A stretch of 64,000 bases of DNA, taken from JBNKZU01 sp050301795. Lineage in GTDB: Bacteria; Pseudomonadota; Gammaproteobacteria; Thiohalomonadales; Thiohalomonadaceae. Made by a program: the position numbers and the translations under genes. The DNA lies in assembly GCA_050301795.1 (NCBI GenBank), contig JBNKZU010000014.1, forward strand, positions 1-64,000, read 5' to 3'. The notes under the pieces are model-generated. The model had not been told where the DNA came from. It searched no databases and saw nothing but the letters and a program-made list of their open reading frames with translations. Position 1 is the stretch's first letter. Each line of letters opens with the position of its first letter. Below, piece after piece: positions 1 to 8,768 of the stretch.

Positions 1-154
1 ACTAACTTCTCTATAAATATGACATTTTTTTTAATAAATGCGACAAAAGTTCACCTTCATCTCATAGATTGTGGCCTAAATCATATTGATAGATGCAAAT
101 ACGAGTAAAACTACAAAACCTTTACTTTTATGGACTTTTCATCCAGACAGACAA

Positions 155-179
155 AATCAACCGCTTTTTGCGGTTGATT
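155..179 (-). terminator. Rho-independent terminator after asd
   Basis: A perfect 10-bp inverted repeat (AATCAACCGC / GCGGTTGATT) with a 5-base loop lies just past the end of asd. Read on the minus strand it is followed by a short T-rich stretch (TTTTG). It probably ends the leuCDB-asd transcript. The T-run is short, so termination may be partial. Confidence 0.7.
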
Positions 180-227
180 CTGTGAAAAGTTGCTTATGAA
201 TTGCAGGTTTACATCCACCCGCCAGAT

Positions 228-1337
228 TCAGTCGATTAAGATCCTCAACATACGTCGTAAAGGCTCTGCCGCCCCCCACAACAGTTGGTCACCAACTGTA
301 AAGGCAGAGAGATAATCGTTGCCCATCGACAACTTACGCATTCGTCCGACAGGAACGGTTAATGTACCTGTAACCGCTGCTGGGGTCAGCTCAGCCATTG
401 TTAGCTCTCTGTCGTTTGGAACCACTTTTACCCAATCATTGTGTTGGGCGATGATGTCATGGATCTCATCGATAGGAACATCTTTGGTCATTTTGATTGT
501 CAAAGCCTGGCTGTGGCAACGCATCGAACCAACACGAACACATAAACCATCAATAGGAACAGGATTATCTGAACGCCCCAGAATCTTATTGGTCTCGACC
601 TGAGCCTTCCACTCCTCTTTGGATTGTCCCGACTCAAGGGGCACGTCGATCCATGGAATGAGCGATGCAGCGAGAGGAACCGGCCACTCATTTGTTGGAT
701 AATCGTCTGAGCGGATGAAACTGGTCACCTTGCGGTCGATCTCCAATATCGCAGAGGCGGGATCTTCGATGAGTGAAGCAACCTCATCGTGAACCGCACC
801 CATTTGCTGGATCAACTCACGCATATTTCTCGCACCTGCACCAGATGCCGCCTGATAGGTCATTGGTGTGATCCACTCAACAAGTCCCTTATCAAAAAGA
901 CCACCTATCGCCATGAGCATCAAACTAACCGTACAGTTCCCACCGACAAAGGTCTTCACTCCATCACTGATGCCTTTTTCAATTACAGCTTTGTTTACCG
1001 GATCCAGCACAATGATCGATTCATCGACCATCCGCAGGCTTGATGCCGCATCAATCCAGTAGCCATCCCACCCTGCATTACGAAGCTGCGGATAGATTGC
1101 TTTGGTGTAATCGCCCCCTTGGCAGGTGACAATAATGTCCATCGCCTTTAGCTCATCAATATCGTGTGCACTTTTTAATACCGGAACCTCTTTACCAATA
1201 CTCGGGCCTTCCTGACCTGCCTGTGATGTGGTGAAAAAGATCGGATCAAAATGCTCAAAGTCATTCGCTTCGCGCATACGCTGCATCAGCACAGAACCAA
1301 CCATGCCACGCCAACCGATCAAACCAACCCTTTTCAT
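228..1337 (-). CDS. asd: Aspartate-semialdehyde dehydrogenase
   Basis: It reduces aspartyl phosphate to aspartate semialdehyde, the branch point to lysine/diaminopimelate, methionine and threonine. The 369-residue protein has the N-terminal NADP-binding motif GLIGWRGMVGS. The catalytic cysteine is C135 in the GGNCT motif, and the acid/base histidine is H275 in RCHSQ, nearly the same numbering as the E. coli enzyme. The ATG is preceded by an AGAGG ribosome site. It lies 42 bases after leuB on the same strand and is followed by a hairpin terminator, so it is probably the last gene of a leuC-leuD-leuB-asd unit, an order also known in Pseudomonas. Confidence 0.97.
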   Translation of the reverse strand: MKRVGLIGWRGMVGSVLMQRMREANDFEHFDPIFFTTSQAGQEGPSIGKEVPVLKSAHDIDELKAMDIIVTCQGGDYTKAIYPQLRNAGWDGYWIDAASSLRMVDESIIVLDPVNKAVIEKGISDGVKTFVGGNCTVSLMLMAIGGLFDKGLVEWITPMTYQAASGAGARNMRELIQQMGAVHDEVASLIEDPASAILEIDRKVTSFIRSDDYPTNEWPVPLAASLIPWIDVPLESGQSKEEWKAQVETNKILGRSDNPVPIDGLCVRVGSMRCHSQALTIKMTKDVPIDEIHDIIAQHNDWVKVVPNDRELTMAELTPAAVTGTLTVPVGRMRKLSMGNDYLSAFTVGDQLLWGAAEPLRRMLRILID

Positions 1338-1379
1338 GATAAACCTCTTTAATTTAATGTGTTATCTAATTGATATGTA

Positions 1380-2459
1380 TTAACTATTTAGTGCAGAAAC
1401 AACGGCATCACCCATTGTGGATGTACCGACTTTCGTCATTCCGTCGGTATAGATATCGGCAGTACGGTAGCCTTGATCCAGTACACGATTTACTGCGGCT
1501 TCAATGCGATCAGCCATCTCTGGCTCATTTAAAGAGTAGCGAAGCATCATTGCAACGCTCAGGATGGTCGCTAATGGGTTCGCAATATCCTGACCAGCGA
1601 TATCTGGTGCAGAGCCATGGATCGGTTCGTACATCCCTTTACTGTTTGCATCAAGTGAAGCTGATGGCAGCATTCCGATCGAGCCGGTTAACATCGCAGC
1701 ACAATCGGACAAGATATCACCAAACATATTGGTGGTTACCATCACATCAAACTGTTTAGGAGCGCGAACAAGTTGCATTGCTGCATTATCGACATACATG
1801 TGCGACAGTGCGATCTCAGGATAGGCTTTTGCCTCCTTGATCATCACCTCACGCCATAGTTCGGTACACTCTAAAACATTCGCTTTATCAACCGAGGTAA
1901 CGCGCTTGCCGCGCTTCATCGCGATATCAAACGCGACCTTACCGATTCGGCTTATCTCTGACTCTTTATAAACTAGGGTGTTGAACCCCTCTTTTTCGCC
2001 ATTTTCGAGGGTACGCACACCACGGGGCTGACCAAAGTAGATGCCACCGGTTAGCTCACGAACAATCATAATATCCAGCCCCGATACCACCTCAGGATTA
2101 AGCGTAGAGGCACTGGCAAGTTGCGGATAGAGGATGGCCGGACGCAGATTCGCAAACAACTCCAACTCTGAGCGTAGACCAAGCAACCCTTTCTCAGGGC
2201 GAACAGAAATATCCAGCGATTCCCACTTGTAACCACCAACGGCACCAAGCAGAATTGAATCGGAGGCCTTGGCAAGGTTTAGTGTCGCTTCAGGAAGTGG
2301 TGTGCCGGTTGCATCATAGGCTGTGCCACCGATAAGACCATCCTCCAGTTCTACTGAAAGTCCAAAGTTATCACGCAGCGCGTTAAGTACCTTAACTGCC
2401 TCAGCAACAATCTCTTGACCGATTCCATCACCCGGAAGTACTGCAATTTTATGTGTCAT
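1380..2459 (-). CDS. leuB: 3-isopropylmalate dehydrogenase
   Basis: This is the third step of leucine synthesis: NAD-dependent oxidative decarboxylation of 3-isopropylmalate to 2-oxoisocaproate. The protein has 359 residues, the usual family length. It begins with the typical IAVLPGDGIGQE segment. The substrate-arginine region (VRPEKGLLGLRSELELFANLRP), the VRELTGGIYFG motif and the C-terminal EPIHGSAPDIAGQ nucleotide-binding loop are all present. It sits between leuD and asd. A 150-base gap separates it from leuD; I see no gene in the gap, and leuB may have its own promoter there. No sign of damage. Confidence 0.97.
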   Translation of the reverse strand: MTHKIAVLPGDGIGQEIVAEAVKVLNALRDNFGLSVELEDGLIGGTAYDATGTPLPEATLNLAKASDSILLGAVGGYKWESLDISVRPEKGLLGLRSELELFANLRPAILYPQLASASTLNPEVVSGLDIMIVRELTGGIYFGQPRGVRTLENGEKEGFNTLVYKESEISRIGKVAFDIAMKRGKRVTSVDKANVLECTELWREVMIKEAKAYPEIALSHMYVDNAAMQLVRAPKQFDVMVTTNMFGDILSDCAAMLTGSIGMLPSASLDANSKGMYEPIHGSAPDIAGQDIANPLATILSVAMMLRYSLNEPEMADRIEAAVNRVLDQGYRTADIYTDGMTKVGTSTMGDAVVSALNS

Positions 2460-2609
2460 TCTCTATCTCTTTTTTGAACTGGCGGCGGACGCGCAATAAT
2501 AGCGTTCCTACCCTTAAAATACATAGTTTTTTCACCACGATGGCACTAAAAAATTCAAGAAATCGGGGCATCACCCTCTTCTTACAATTTCAGTGCCTTA
2601 ACGGCTTTT

Positions 2610-3245
2610 TTAAAACAACCAAGGTGCTTCTTTTGCACGCTTCTCTTCATAGGCTCGAATATCATCTACATGCTGCAAGGTCAGACCGATATCATCCAGT
2701 CCATTAATCAGACAATGCTTACGGAATGCGTCAACCTCAAACTCGATCACTTTGCCTATTGGTGTTGTTATGGTCTGATTTTCAAGATTCACTGTAAGCT
2801 GGTAGCCCTCCTCAGCATCTACAGCCTTGAATAGCTGATCCACCTCTTCCTCTGACAATACGATTGGCAAGATGCCGTTTTTAAAGCAGTTATTGAAGAA
2901 GATATCGGCAAAGCTTGGCGCGATTATCACCTTAAAGCCGTAATCCTCCAGCGCCCACGGAGCATGTTCACGAGATGAGCCACAGCCGAAGTTTTTTCGG
3001 GTTAACAGAATACGTGCTCCCTGAAAACGTGGCTGATTAAGCTCAAAATCGGGATTCAAGGGGCGTTTTGTGTTATCCATACCCGGCTCACCATGGTCGA
3101 GATAACGCCATTCATCAAACGCATTGGGGCCAAAACCGCTACGTTTGATCGATTTTAAGAACTGTTTCGGAATAATTGCATCGGTATCCACATTGGAGCG
3201 ATCCATTGATGCAACGATAGCTGTAATCGTCTCAAACTTGTCCAT
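2610..3245 (-). CDS. leuD: 3-isopropylmalate dehydratase small subunit
   Basis: This is the small (swivel-domain) subunit of isopropylmalate isomerase, which works with LeuC to convert 2- to 3-isopropylmalate. It has 211 residues, normal for the bacterial family. The substrate-recognition segment FGCGSSREHAPWAL is present, as is the early SNVDTDAIIPKQFL motif typical of LeuD. The start lies 2 bases after the leuC stop, so the two subunits are almost certainly translated together. Confidence 0.97.
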   Translation of the reverse strand: MDKFETITAIVASMDRSNVDTDAIIPKQFLKSIKRSGFGPNAFDEWRYLDHGEPGMDNTKRPLNPDFELNQPRFQGARILLTRKNFGCGSSREHAPWALEDYGFKVIIAPSFADIFFNNCFKNGILPIVLSEEEVDQLFKAVDAEEGYQLTVNLENQTITTPIGKVIEFEVDAFRKHCLINGLDDIGLTLQHVDDIRAYEEKRAKEAPWLF

Positions 3246-3247
3246 GA

Positions 3248-4666
3248 TTAAACTCCTAATTTTCTAACATCGGTGAAATGACCACAAACTGCCGCTGCCG
3301 CAGCCATTGCCGGACTCACTAAATGGGTTCGCCCACCATTCCCCTGACGTCCCTCAAAGTTGCGGTTTGAGGTTGATGCACAGCGCTCTCCCGGCTCTAA
3401 GCGATCAGCATTCATCGCCAGACACATTGAACACCCCGGCTCGCGCCACTCAAATCCGGCTTCGATAAAGACCTGATCCAAACCCTCATCCTCTGCCTGC
3501 TTTTTTACCAGACCGGAACCGGGAACAATCAACGCCTGTTTCACATTGGCCGCAACCTTACGCCCTTTGGCTATCTCGGCTGCCGCCCGTAGATCCTCAA
3601 TACGAGCGTTAGTGCAGGAGCCGATAAAGACCTTATCTATCTTGATCTCATCTATCGGGGTATTGGCCTCAAGCCCCATATACTCCAGTGCTCGGCGCAT
3701 TCCACCCGCTTTTACGGTATCGGATTCATCATCCGGGTTGGGTACAGACGCGCTAACACCGACAACCATCTCGGGTGAGGTGCCCCATGTCACCTGCGGT
3801 TCAATCTTAGCTGCGTCAATGATCACTTCACGATCAAAGACCGCATCATCATCGCTATGTAGATCAAACCAGGCTGAAACCGCCTGATCCCACATTTCAC
3901 CTTTCGGAGAAAATGGTTTGTTGTAAAAATACTCTACTGTCTTTTCATCCACAGCAACTAATCCTGCGCGGGCACCAGCTTCGATTGCCATATTGCAGAC
4001 CGTCATACGCCCTTCAATCGACAGATCCATAATCGCTTCACCAGCAAACTCCAGCGCATGTGCCGTGCCGCCAGCGGTACCAATCTCGCCAATAACGGCA
4101 AGCACAATATCCTTTGCTGTCACACCGGGGTTTACGTGACCTTTAATGGTGACACGCATATTCTTCATCTTCTTCTGCACTAAACACTGAGTCGCCAACA
4201 CATGTTCGACCTCAGAGGTGCCAATGCCATGTGCTAAGGCACCAAATGCGCCGTGAGTCGAGGTATGAGAATCACCACAAACCACAGTCATTCCAGGTAG
4301 TGTCGCGCCCTCTTCAGGCCCCACTACATGCACAATACCCTGGCGAATATCGTTCATCGGAAAATAGGTTAAACCAAATTCAGTGACATTATTATGTAAG
4401 GTCTCAACCTGAGTACGAGCAACCTCATCTTCGATTCCGGCAATACCGCCAATCTGCCCGGTCGTAGGTACGTTATGATCGGGTGTTGCAACCACGCACT
4501 CTTTGCGCCACGGTTGACGGCCAGCCAGACGCAGCCCCTCAAAGGCCTGTGGCGAGGTCACCTCATGTACTAAATGACGGTCAATATAGAGTAGCGCTGT
4601 GCCGTCTTCTTCGGTTCGAACTACATGCGCATCCCACAATTTATCGTAAAGTGTTTTTCCAGCCAT
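3248..4666 (-). CDS. leuC: 3-isopropylmalate dehydratase large subunit
   Basis: This aconitase-family large subunit carries the [4Fe-4S] cluster of isopropylmalate isomerase. I place the start at the ATG at 4666 (MAGKTLYDKL, 472 residues), because the family begins this way; the frame also contains a TTG five codons upstream. Cluster ligands are visible in GSCTNARIEDLRAA and near the C-terminus in the CSMCLAMN pair. The GDSHTSTHGAFGALAHGIGT segment is characteristic. It is first in the leuCD(B)-asd unit and divergent from the LysR gene. Its upstream region contains an 81-bp palindromic repeat. Confidence 0.97.
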   Translation of the reverse strand: MAGKTLYDKLWDAHVVRTEEDGTALLYIDRHLVHEVTSPQAFEGLRLAGRQPWRKECVVATPDHNVPTTGQIGGIAGIEDEVARTQVETLHNNVTEFGLTYFPMNDIRQGIVHVVGPEEGATLPGMTVVCGDSHTSTHGAFGALAHGIGTSEVEHVLATQCLVQKKMKNMRVTIKGHVNPGVTAKDIVLAVIGEIGTAGGTAHALEFAGEAIMDLSIEGRMTVCNMAIEAGARAGLVAVDEKTVEYFYNKPFSPKGEMWDQAVSAWFDLHSDDDAVFDREVIIDAAKIEPQVTWGTSPEMVVGVSASVPNPDDESDTVKAGGMRRALEYMGLEANTPIDEIKIDKVFIGSCTNARIEDLRAAAEIAKGRKVAANVKQALIVPGSGLVKKQAEDEGLDQVFIEAGFEWREPGCSMCLAMNADRLEPGERCASTSNRNFEGRQGNGGRTHLVSPAMAAAAAVCGHFTDVRKLGV

Positions 4667-4713
4667 ATTCTTTACTCTCAACTCAGATAATGTCCGTTTA
4701 ACTAAAAAGTTCT

Positions 4714-4794
4714 GTCATTGCGAACGGAGTGAAGCAATCCAGTTGTTATTAAATCAATCATGGATTGCCACGTCGCTTCGCGCCTCGCAATGAC
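4714..4794. repeat. 81-bp palindromic intergenic repeat
   Basis: This element between leuC and the LysR gene begins GTCATTGCGA and ends with the exact inverse TCGCAATGAC. Internal arms (GAAGCAATCCA and TGGATTGCCACGTCGCTTC) also pair. It resembles the widespread GTCATTGCGAG-type intergenic repeats seen scattered in many bacterial genomes, which are probably non-autonomous mobile or extragenic palindromic elements. It could fold as a long hairpin in the leuC leader. No second copy was noticed in this window. Confidence 0.75.
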
Positions 4795-4900
4795 CTGCAT
4801 TTTTTTGCTATTCCTACTTCATTAAAAATGGAAGTAGCAATGAGGTACGATTCTAGCCCTGTTTTACGGATTACTGAAATTCTTATTTTTCTTAAGTTGT

Positions 4901-4915
4901 ATTCTTATTTGGAAT
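4901..4915 (+). promoter_or_regulatory. Putative LysR-type binding site
   Basis: ATTCTTATTTGGAAT is an interrupted palindrome (ATTC-N7-GAAT) that fits the T-N11-A pattern bound by LysR proteins. It lies 16 bases before the ATG of the LysR gene. A related half-site (ATTCTTAT) occurs about 22 bases upstream. The position suggests autoregulation, and perhaps control of divergent leuC. This is inference from pattern and place only. Confidence 0.4.
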
Positions 4916-4930
4916 AGTTAAACTGTGCTT

Positions 4931-5815
4931 ATGGACATCACCACACTCAAAGCATTTGTCATTGTCAGCGAAACCGGCTCCTTCTCCGAGGCGGCTGAGC
5001 AGCTCTATCTGACCCAGTCGGCCATCAGCAAGCGTATTCAGTCACTGGAAGCAGAGCTTAAAAGCCCCCTCTTCGATCGTCGTGGTCGCAATGTTCGCCT
5101 GACCGAGGCGGGTGAGGCCTTTCTAAGCCGCGCCCGCAAGATCCTCTATGAGTATGACGATGGCAAACGCGCGATTGAAAACCTCTCCGAGTCAATTGGT
5201 GGTCATCTGCGTGTGGGCACCAGTCACCATATCGGTCTGCATCGTCTGCCCGATGTGCTTCGTGAGTTCATCAGGCGTTACCCTGAGGTAAAGCTCGACC
5301 TCAAATTTATGGATTCAGAAGAGGTCTGTACACAAATCGACCGAGGAGAGCTGGAGATTGGAGTCATCACCCTACCTACCAAAACAATCGAAAACCTTAA
5401 GATCGAGGCGATTTGGGATGATCCACTATCAATCGTCGTTGGTCACGAACACCCGCTATATGATGAACCCGAAATAGTAGCGGAGCGATTAAACAACCAT
5501 CCTGCGATCCTCCCTGCTCCGAATACCTACACACGACAGTTGATTGATCGCCATTTTGATAAACTGGGTATCGCACCAAATGAGATTATTGCAGTGAACT
5601 ATCTTGAGACCATTAAGATGTTAGTAAGCGTCGGTATGGGTTGGAGCGTGTTACCACTATCGATGGCGAAATCTGAACCGAAGATGCTTAAACCTTTTTC
5701 GTTGTCAGGATTTAATATCAAACGGACACTGGGAGTGTGTTGGAACCGACACTACACCTTGTCGAATGCTGCCCGGGCATTGCAACAACTACTACACCAA
5801 ATCCCAAAACAATGA
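4931..5815 (+). CDS. LysR-family transcriptional regulator
   Basis: This 294-residue DNA-binding regulator has an N-terminal winged helix-turn-helix (residues about 3-62, with SFSEAAEQLYLTQSAISKRI) and a C-terminal periplasmic-binding-like effector domain starting near RVGTSHHIGLHRLP. The start could be the GTG at 4925 or the ATG at 4931; neither has a clear Shine-Dalgarno, and I prefer the ATG because the family begins MD-x-TTLKAF. It is divergent from leuC. A LysR gene also sits next to leuC in Pseudomonas, so control of leucine genes is plausible but unproven. The effector is unknown. The stop overlaps the next start. Confidence 0.9.
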   Translation: MDITTLKAFVIVSETGSFSEAAEQLYLTQSAISKRIQSLEAELKSPLFDRRGRNVRLTEAGEAFLSRARKILYEYDDGKRAIENLSESIGGHLRVGTSHHIGLHRLPDVLREFIRRYPEVKLDLKFMDSEEVCTQIDRGELEIGVITLPTKTIENLKIEAIWDDPLSIVVGHEHPLYDEPEIVAERLNNHPAILPAPNTYTRQLIDRHFDKLGIAPNEIIAVNYLETIKMLVSVGMGWSVLPLSMAKSEPKMLKPFSLSGFNIKRTLGVCWNRHYTLSNAARALQQLLHQIPKQ

Positions 5816-6324
5816 GTCAGAGTCTACTCACAAAATGGTATGCCAATCCGCAAAGCATTAAAGAAGCTCAACAGAACATTGCTCGACTCAATCAACATCA
5901 GCAAATACGCTATCGTAGGGGTATCGGTTGTCGCATTTGTCAGTTACAACTGTTGATAGCACACTTCTGGTTAGATGCTGATATCAAACCTGAGATTGAA
6001 ACCCTGTTACAGCAGAACCAGCATCAACGCCGATTTAACGCGTTAATCAATCTGGTATATGGACAACTGTTAATCAGCAAGCGTCTCAATGGAGCGCACC
6101 ACTTTCTTAATGAAGCGTTTAAACTGTCATCGCCACTATTAACAACAGAGAACTACTTTAAGATCTATCATCAACATCAACTATTAAAAGCGTTACCACT
6201 GAATGAAAAGGCACTACCGGCCGAAGATCTCAAAACCCTGATAACGATGGCTGAGGTCATCCTAAGGTTCCCGCAACAGAAAAAGCACAAGTATCGATTT
6301 GATCCAAGTGATCTATATGGATAG
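5812..6324 (+). CDS. Hypothetical protein coupled to LysR gene
   Basis: I do not recognise this 170-residue protein. The start is chosen as the ATG at 5812 because it overlaps the LysR stop (ATGA), indicating translational coupling; the open frame extends 25 codons further upstream inside the regulator gene, which is unlikely to be used. The sequence is rich in Gln, His and Leu and looks wholly alpha-helical (NPQSIKEAQQNIARLNQHQQ), with no signal peptide or membrane segment. A pair of cysteines (CRIC) lies near residue 45. It may be a helical-repeat protein. The coding bias resembles its neighbours. Confidence 0.65.
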   Translation: MSQSLLTKWYANPQSIKEAQQNIARLNQHQQIRYRRGIGCRICQLQLLIAHFWLDADIKPEIETLLQQNQHQRRFNALINLVYGQLLISKRLNGAHHFLNEAFKLSSPLLTTENYFKIYHQHQLLKALPLNEKALPAEDLKTLITMAEVILRFPQQKKHKYRFDPSDLYG

Positions 6325-6411
6325 TTGTTTTAAAGGATAACCACTTAAAAACAGTGAACCACCAACAATAGCAACACGATTAATCCTGATCGTTTGATGG
6401 AAAAGCGTTGT

Positions 6412-7557
6412 TTAGCCGCCACTGTTCACATCAAAAAAGATCTCCTTTGATGGTATTGCAGATGGTTGGGGTAGCGTTGAATTATAAGGGGTTGGTGCAG
6501 GTCTTGCGTATGAGACAACCCCGACAGTGTCATCGTCGTAGAAATTGACCACGGTAAATCCAAAGTATGCACCGCCTTCAGGACTCCAGGCACTATTGAG
6601 TTCGCTGCCGCCATTACCCGCAATAACCTGGGTAACATTCTGTTTTGGACCCAGTTTATCTCGATATAACCACTCATGAGAATGTGCGACAAAATAACCT
6701 GCAAACTTTGGAGTATCACCGAATAGCTTGAGAAGTGAATCGCTTAATCTATAGGGTGTTTTGTTGTAGACAATATCATGTGGACCAGGGTTTGCCAGCA
6801 CCAATGGTTTATGAGCCAGTACGACGATACGATTGATCTTCGGATCATGAGAGGCCTTTGCAAAATCTTGTCTCACCCAATGATAGGGAGTCCAGCTTGC
6901 AACTGTTTTCTCTGGAAGTAGAGGATTTGAAACCGTTGATAACGAATCTGTATTCAATAACACATAGTGAGTGCCGGTACTTGAATCATCAAAGGAGTAG
7001 GTTTGGGTTTGATTATTATCTTCTGCAAGCAGATCGCGTTTAATCGCCTCGCTCCCTGATGGTCCATTACTGGCTTTAATAAAGTTGTTTGCCTTTGTCC
7101 AGGCGACCCATGCTGCAAGATTGGCCGCGTCCGGATATTCGACATACTCCCCAGGACTAACCTCAGTAGATGCATCGGCCTCGTGATTACCGGGAATTGG
7201 GATCAGTTCAATGCCACTATCAGCAAACTCACTCTCGTCGTAGAGCTGCTTCCAGGCATCAAGTTCACGAGTGAGTGTTTTACCGCCATCCCCTTCCATT
7301 CCCAAAACAAGATCGCCAACAAAGAAGAAATAATCCGGTTTAACTGGAAGTGCGGCAATATCTTTAAAGGTCTGCTTAAGCTGTGCAACATTCGCTGTAC
7401 TTGGTGCTGGATTCTTTACACCAAACCCGACTCGGTTACACCCAACATAGACGAAATTCGTAACAAGCTCACGAGCATCCACGACTGTGGACAGGGTTAA
7501 TGTGATGATTGTTAGACAGGTAACGAGTGCTGAATGGATTAGAGTTTGTGATTTCAT
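6412..7557 (-). CDS. Exported calcineurin-like metallophosphoesterase
   Basis: This is a 381-residue protein with a Sec signal peptide (residues 1-28, cleavage near VVDA-RE), so it probably acts in the periplasm. Metal-site motifs of the calcineurin-like fold are visible: GDLV (81-84), GNHE (123-126), AHKP (248-251) and AHSH (291-294). The usual first motif DxH is replaced by GCNR (39-42), as expected only for a divergent branch, so metal content may differ. Substrate is unknown; a purple-acid-phosphatase-like or nucleotidase role is possible. It lies 6 bases after the MFS gene and may be co-transcribed with it. Confidence 0.8.
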   Translation of the reverse strand: MKSQTLIHSALVTCLTIITLTLSTVVDARELVTNFVYVGCNRVGFGVKNPAPSTANVAQLKQTFKDIAALPVKPDYFFFVGDLVLGMEGDGGKTLTRELDAWKQLYDESEFADSGIELIPIPGNHEADASTEVSPGEYVEYPDAANLAAWVAWTKANNFIKASNGPSGSEAIKRDLLAEDNNQTQTYSFDDSSTGTHYVLLNTDSLSTVSNPLLPEKTVASWTPYHWVRQDFAKASHDPKINRIVVLAHKPLVLANPGPHDIVYNKTPYRLSDSLLKLFGDTPKFAGYFVAHSHEWLYRDKLGPKQNVTQVIAGNGGSELNSAWSPEGGAYFGFTVVNFYDDDTVGVVSYARPAPTPYNSTLPQPSAIPSKEIFFDVNSGG

Positions 7558-7563
7558 ACTTTT

Positions 7564-8727
7564 TTACTCCTTCAAAAAGTTAGGATAGACCCGCTCCGAT
7601 AGTCGTTTTAACCATATTGGGCTTATGATTAGCGCGAGCACGCATAGTATTGAGGACATAAGGTATGCACTCATTGGATTAATAGTATCCCACATTACTC
7701 CGGCAACATAGCTTCCGATTGCGCCTCCAAACCCAAAGCTCAGGCTACTGTAGAGAGCCTGCCCCCTACCCTGCAACTTGCCCTTAAAGATATGGTGGAT
7801 AAATGTAATGGAAACGGCATGGTATACACCAAAACTTACTGCGTGAAGGCTCTGAGCAAATAGCATGGTCATAAATTGCTCAGGAAATAGAGCAATCAGC
7901 AGCCAGCGCAAGGCTGTTAATACCAAGGTAGTGATTAATAGTGCATAGAGACCGAAGGATTTAATCATTCGATGCATTATCAAAAACGCACAAACCTCCA
8001 CAAAGACCCCTAAGGCCCATAGTTGACCAATTGTCGAACGACTATAGTTGTGCGCCTCCATGTATAACGTATAAAAGGCGTAATAGGGTCCATGGCTTGC
8101 CTGAATAAGAATGCAGACGACAAACAGTGCTATGACTTCGGGTCGTTTTAACACCTGCATAATTGGGGTGTGTTCGTGATGATGTACCGCTTCATTACAG
8201 GAAGGCACAACCCAACTGGCGATCACAATCGCAACAAACGCAACGAGCGCCATTTGCGGCACAATGGTTACTGAATAGATTTCAAGCAGCGGCCCGAGTA
8301 GCACCGCCGCAACGATAAACCCGACAGAACCCCACAAACGGATCATGCTGTAGCGATGTGTATCGTGGTTTAAATAGTTAAAGGTGATCGCCTCAAACTG
8401 TGGCAGTGTAGCATTCCAGAAAAAGCTATAGAGCAGCATGACCAAAGCAATCGAGAAATAGCTTTGACTAAAGAAAACACCCACAAAGGATATCAGCGCC
8501 AGTAACGACCCCAATCTGACCACCTGCATCCGCTTGCCGGTATGGTCGGCAATCCAGCCCCAGATGTTGGGTGAGATGATCTTGGTCGCCATTAACAGCG
8601 CCATTAACTCACCAATCTCCAATGGAGAAAAATCAAGGGATTTCAGATATAGCGCCCAATAAGGGATAACAATGCCAAGGCTTGCAAAGTAAAAGAAGTA
8701 GAATGTGGATAAGCGCCAGTAAGGCAT
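7564..8727 (-). CDS. MFS transporter (HcaT/MFS_1-like)
   Basis: A 387-residue inner-membrane carrier with about 12 hydrophobic segments. The N-terminus (YWRLSTFYFFYFASLGIVIP) and the following WGWIADHTGKR loop, the MFS signature between helices 2 and 3, match the phenylpropionate/nucleoside-permease branch (HcaT-like, MFS_1_like). The substrate cannot be read from sequence. It lies 41 bases after aroC on the same strand. An MFS gene near aroC and prmB is also seen in Pseudomonas, so the association is old, but the functional reason is unknown. Confidence 0.85.
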   Translation of the reverse strand: MPYWRLSTFYFFYFASLGIVIPYWALYLKSLDFSPLEIGELMALLMATKIISPNIWGWIADHTGKRMQVVRLGSLLALISFVGVFFSQSYFSIALVMLLYSFFWNATLPQFEAITFNYLNHDTHRYSMIRLWGSVGFIVAAVLLGPLLEIYSVTIVPQMALVAFVAIVIASWVVPSCNEAVHHHEHTPIMQVLKRPEVIALFVVCILIQASHGPYYAFYTLYMEAHNYSRSTIGQLWALGVFVEVCAFLIMHRMIKSFGLYALLITTLVLTALRWLLIALFPEQFMTMLFAQSLHAVSFGVYHAVSITFIHHIFKGKLQGRGQALYSSLSFGFGGAIGSYVAGVMWDTINPMSAYLMSSILCVLALIISPIWLKRLSERVYPNFLKE

Positions 8728-8768
8728 GGCTGTAACTCTTACGAAAAGTGTCGGAGTCAGATCTAAGT

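Noticed and set aside
5737..5811. Longer start of the unknown gene after the LysR gene
   Set aside because: The extra codons lie wholly inside the regulator gene without a ribosome site; the ATGA overlap start is better.
4925..5815. CysB as identity of the LysR gene
   Set aside because: N-terminal helix and effector-domain sequence are generic LysR, and no cys genes are nearby; leuC is divergent instead.
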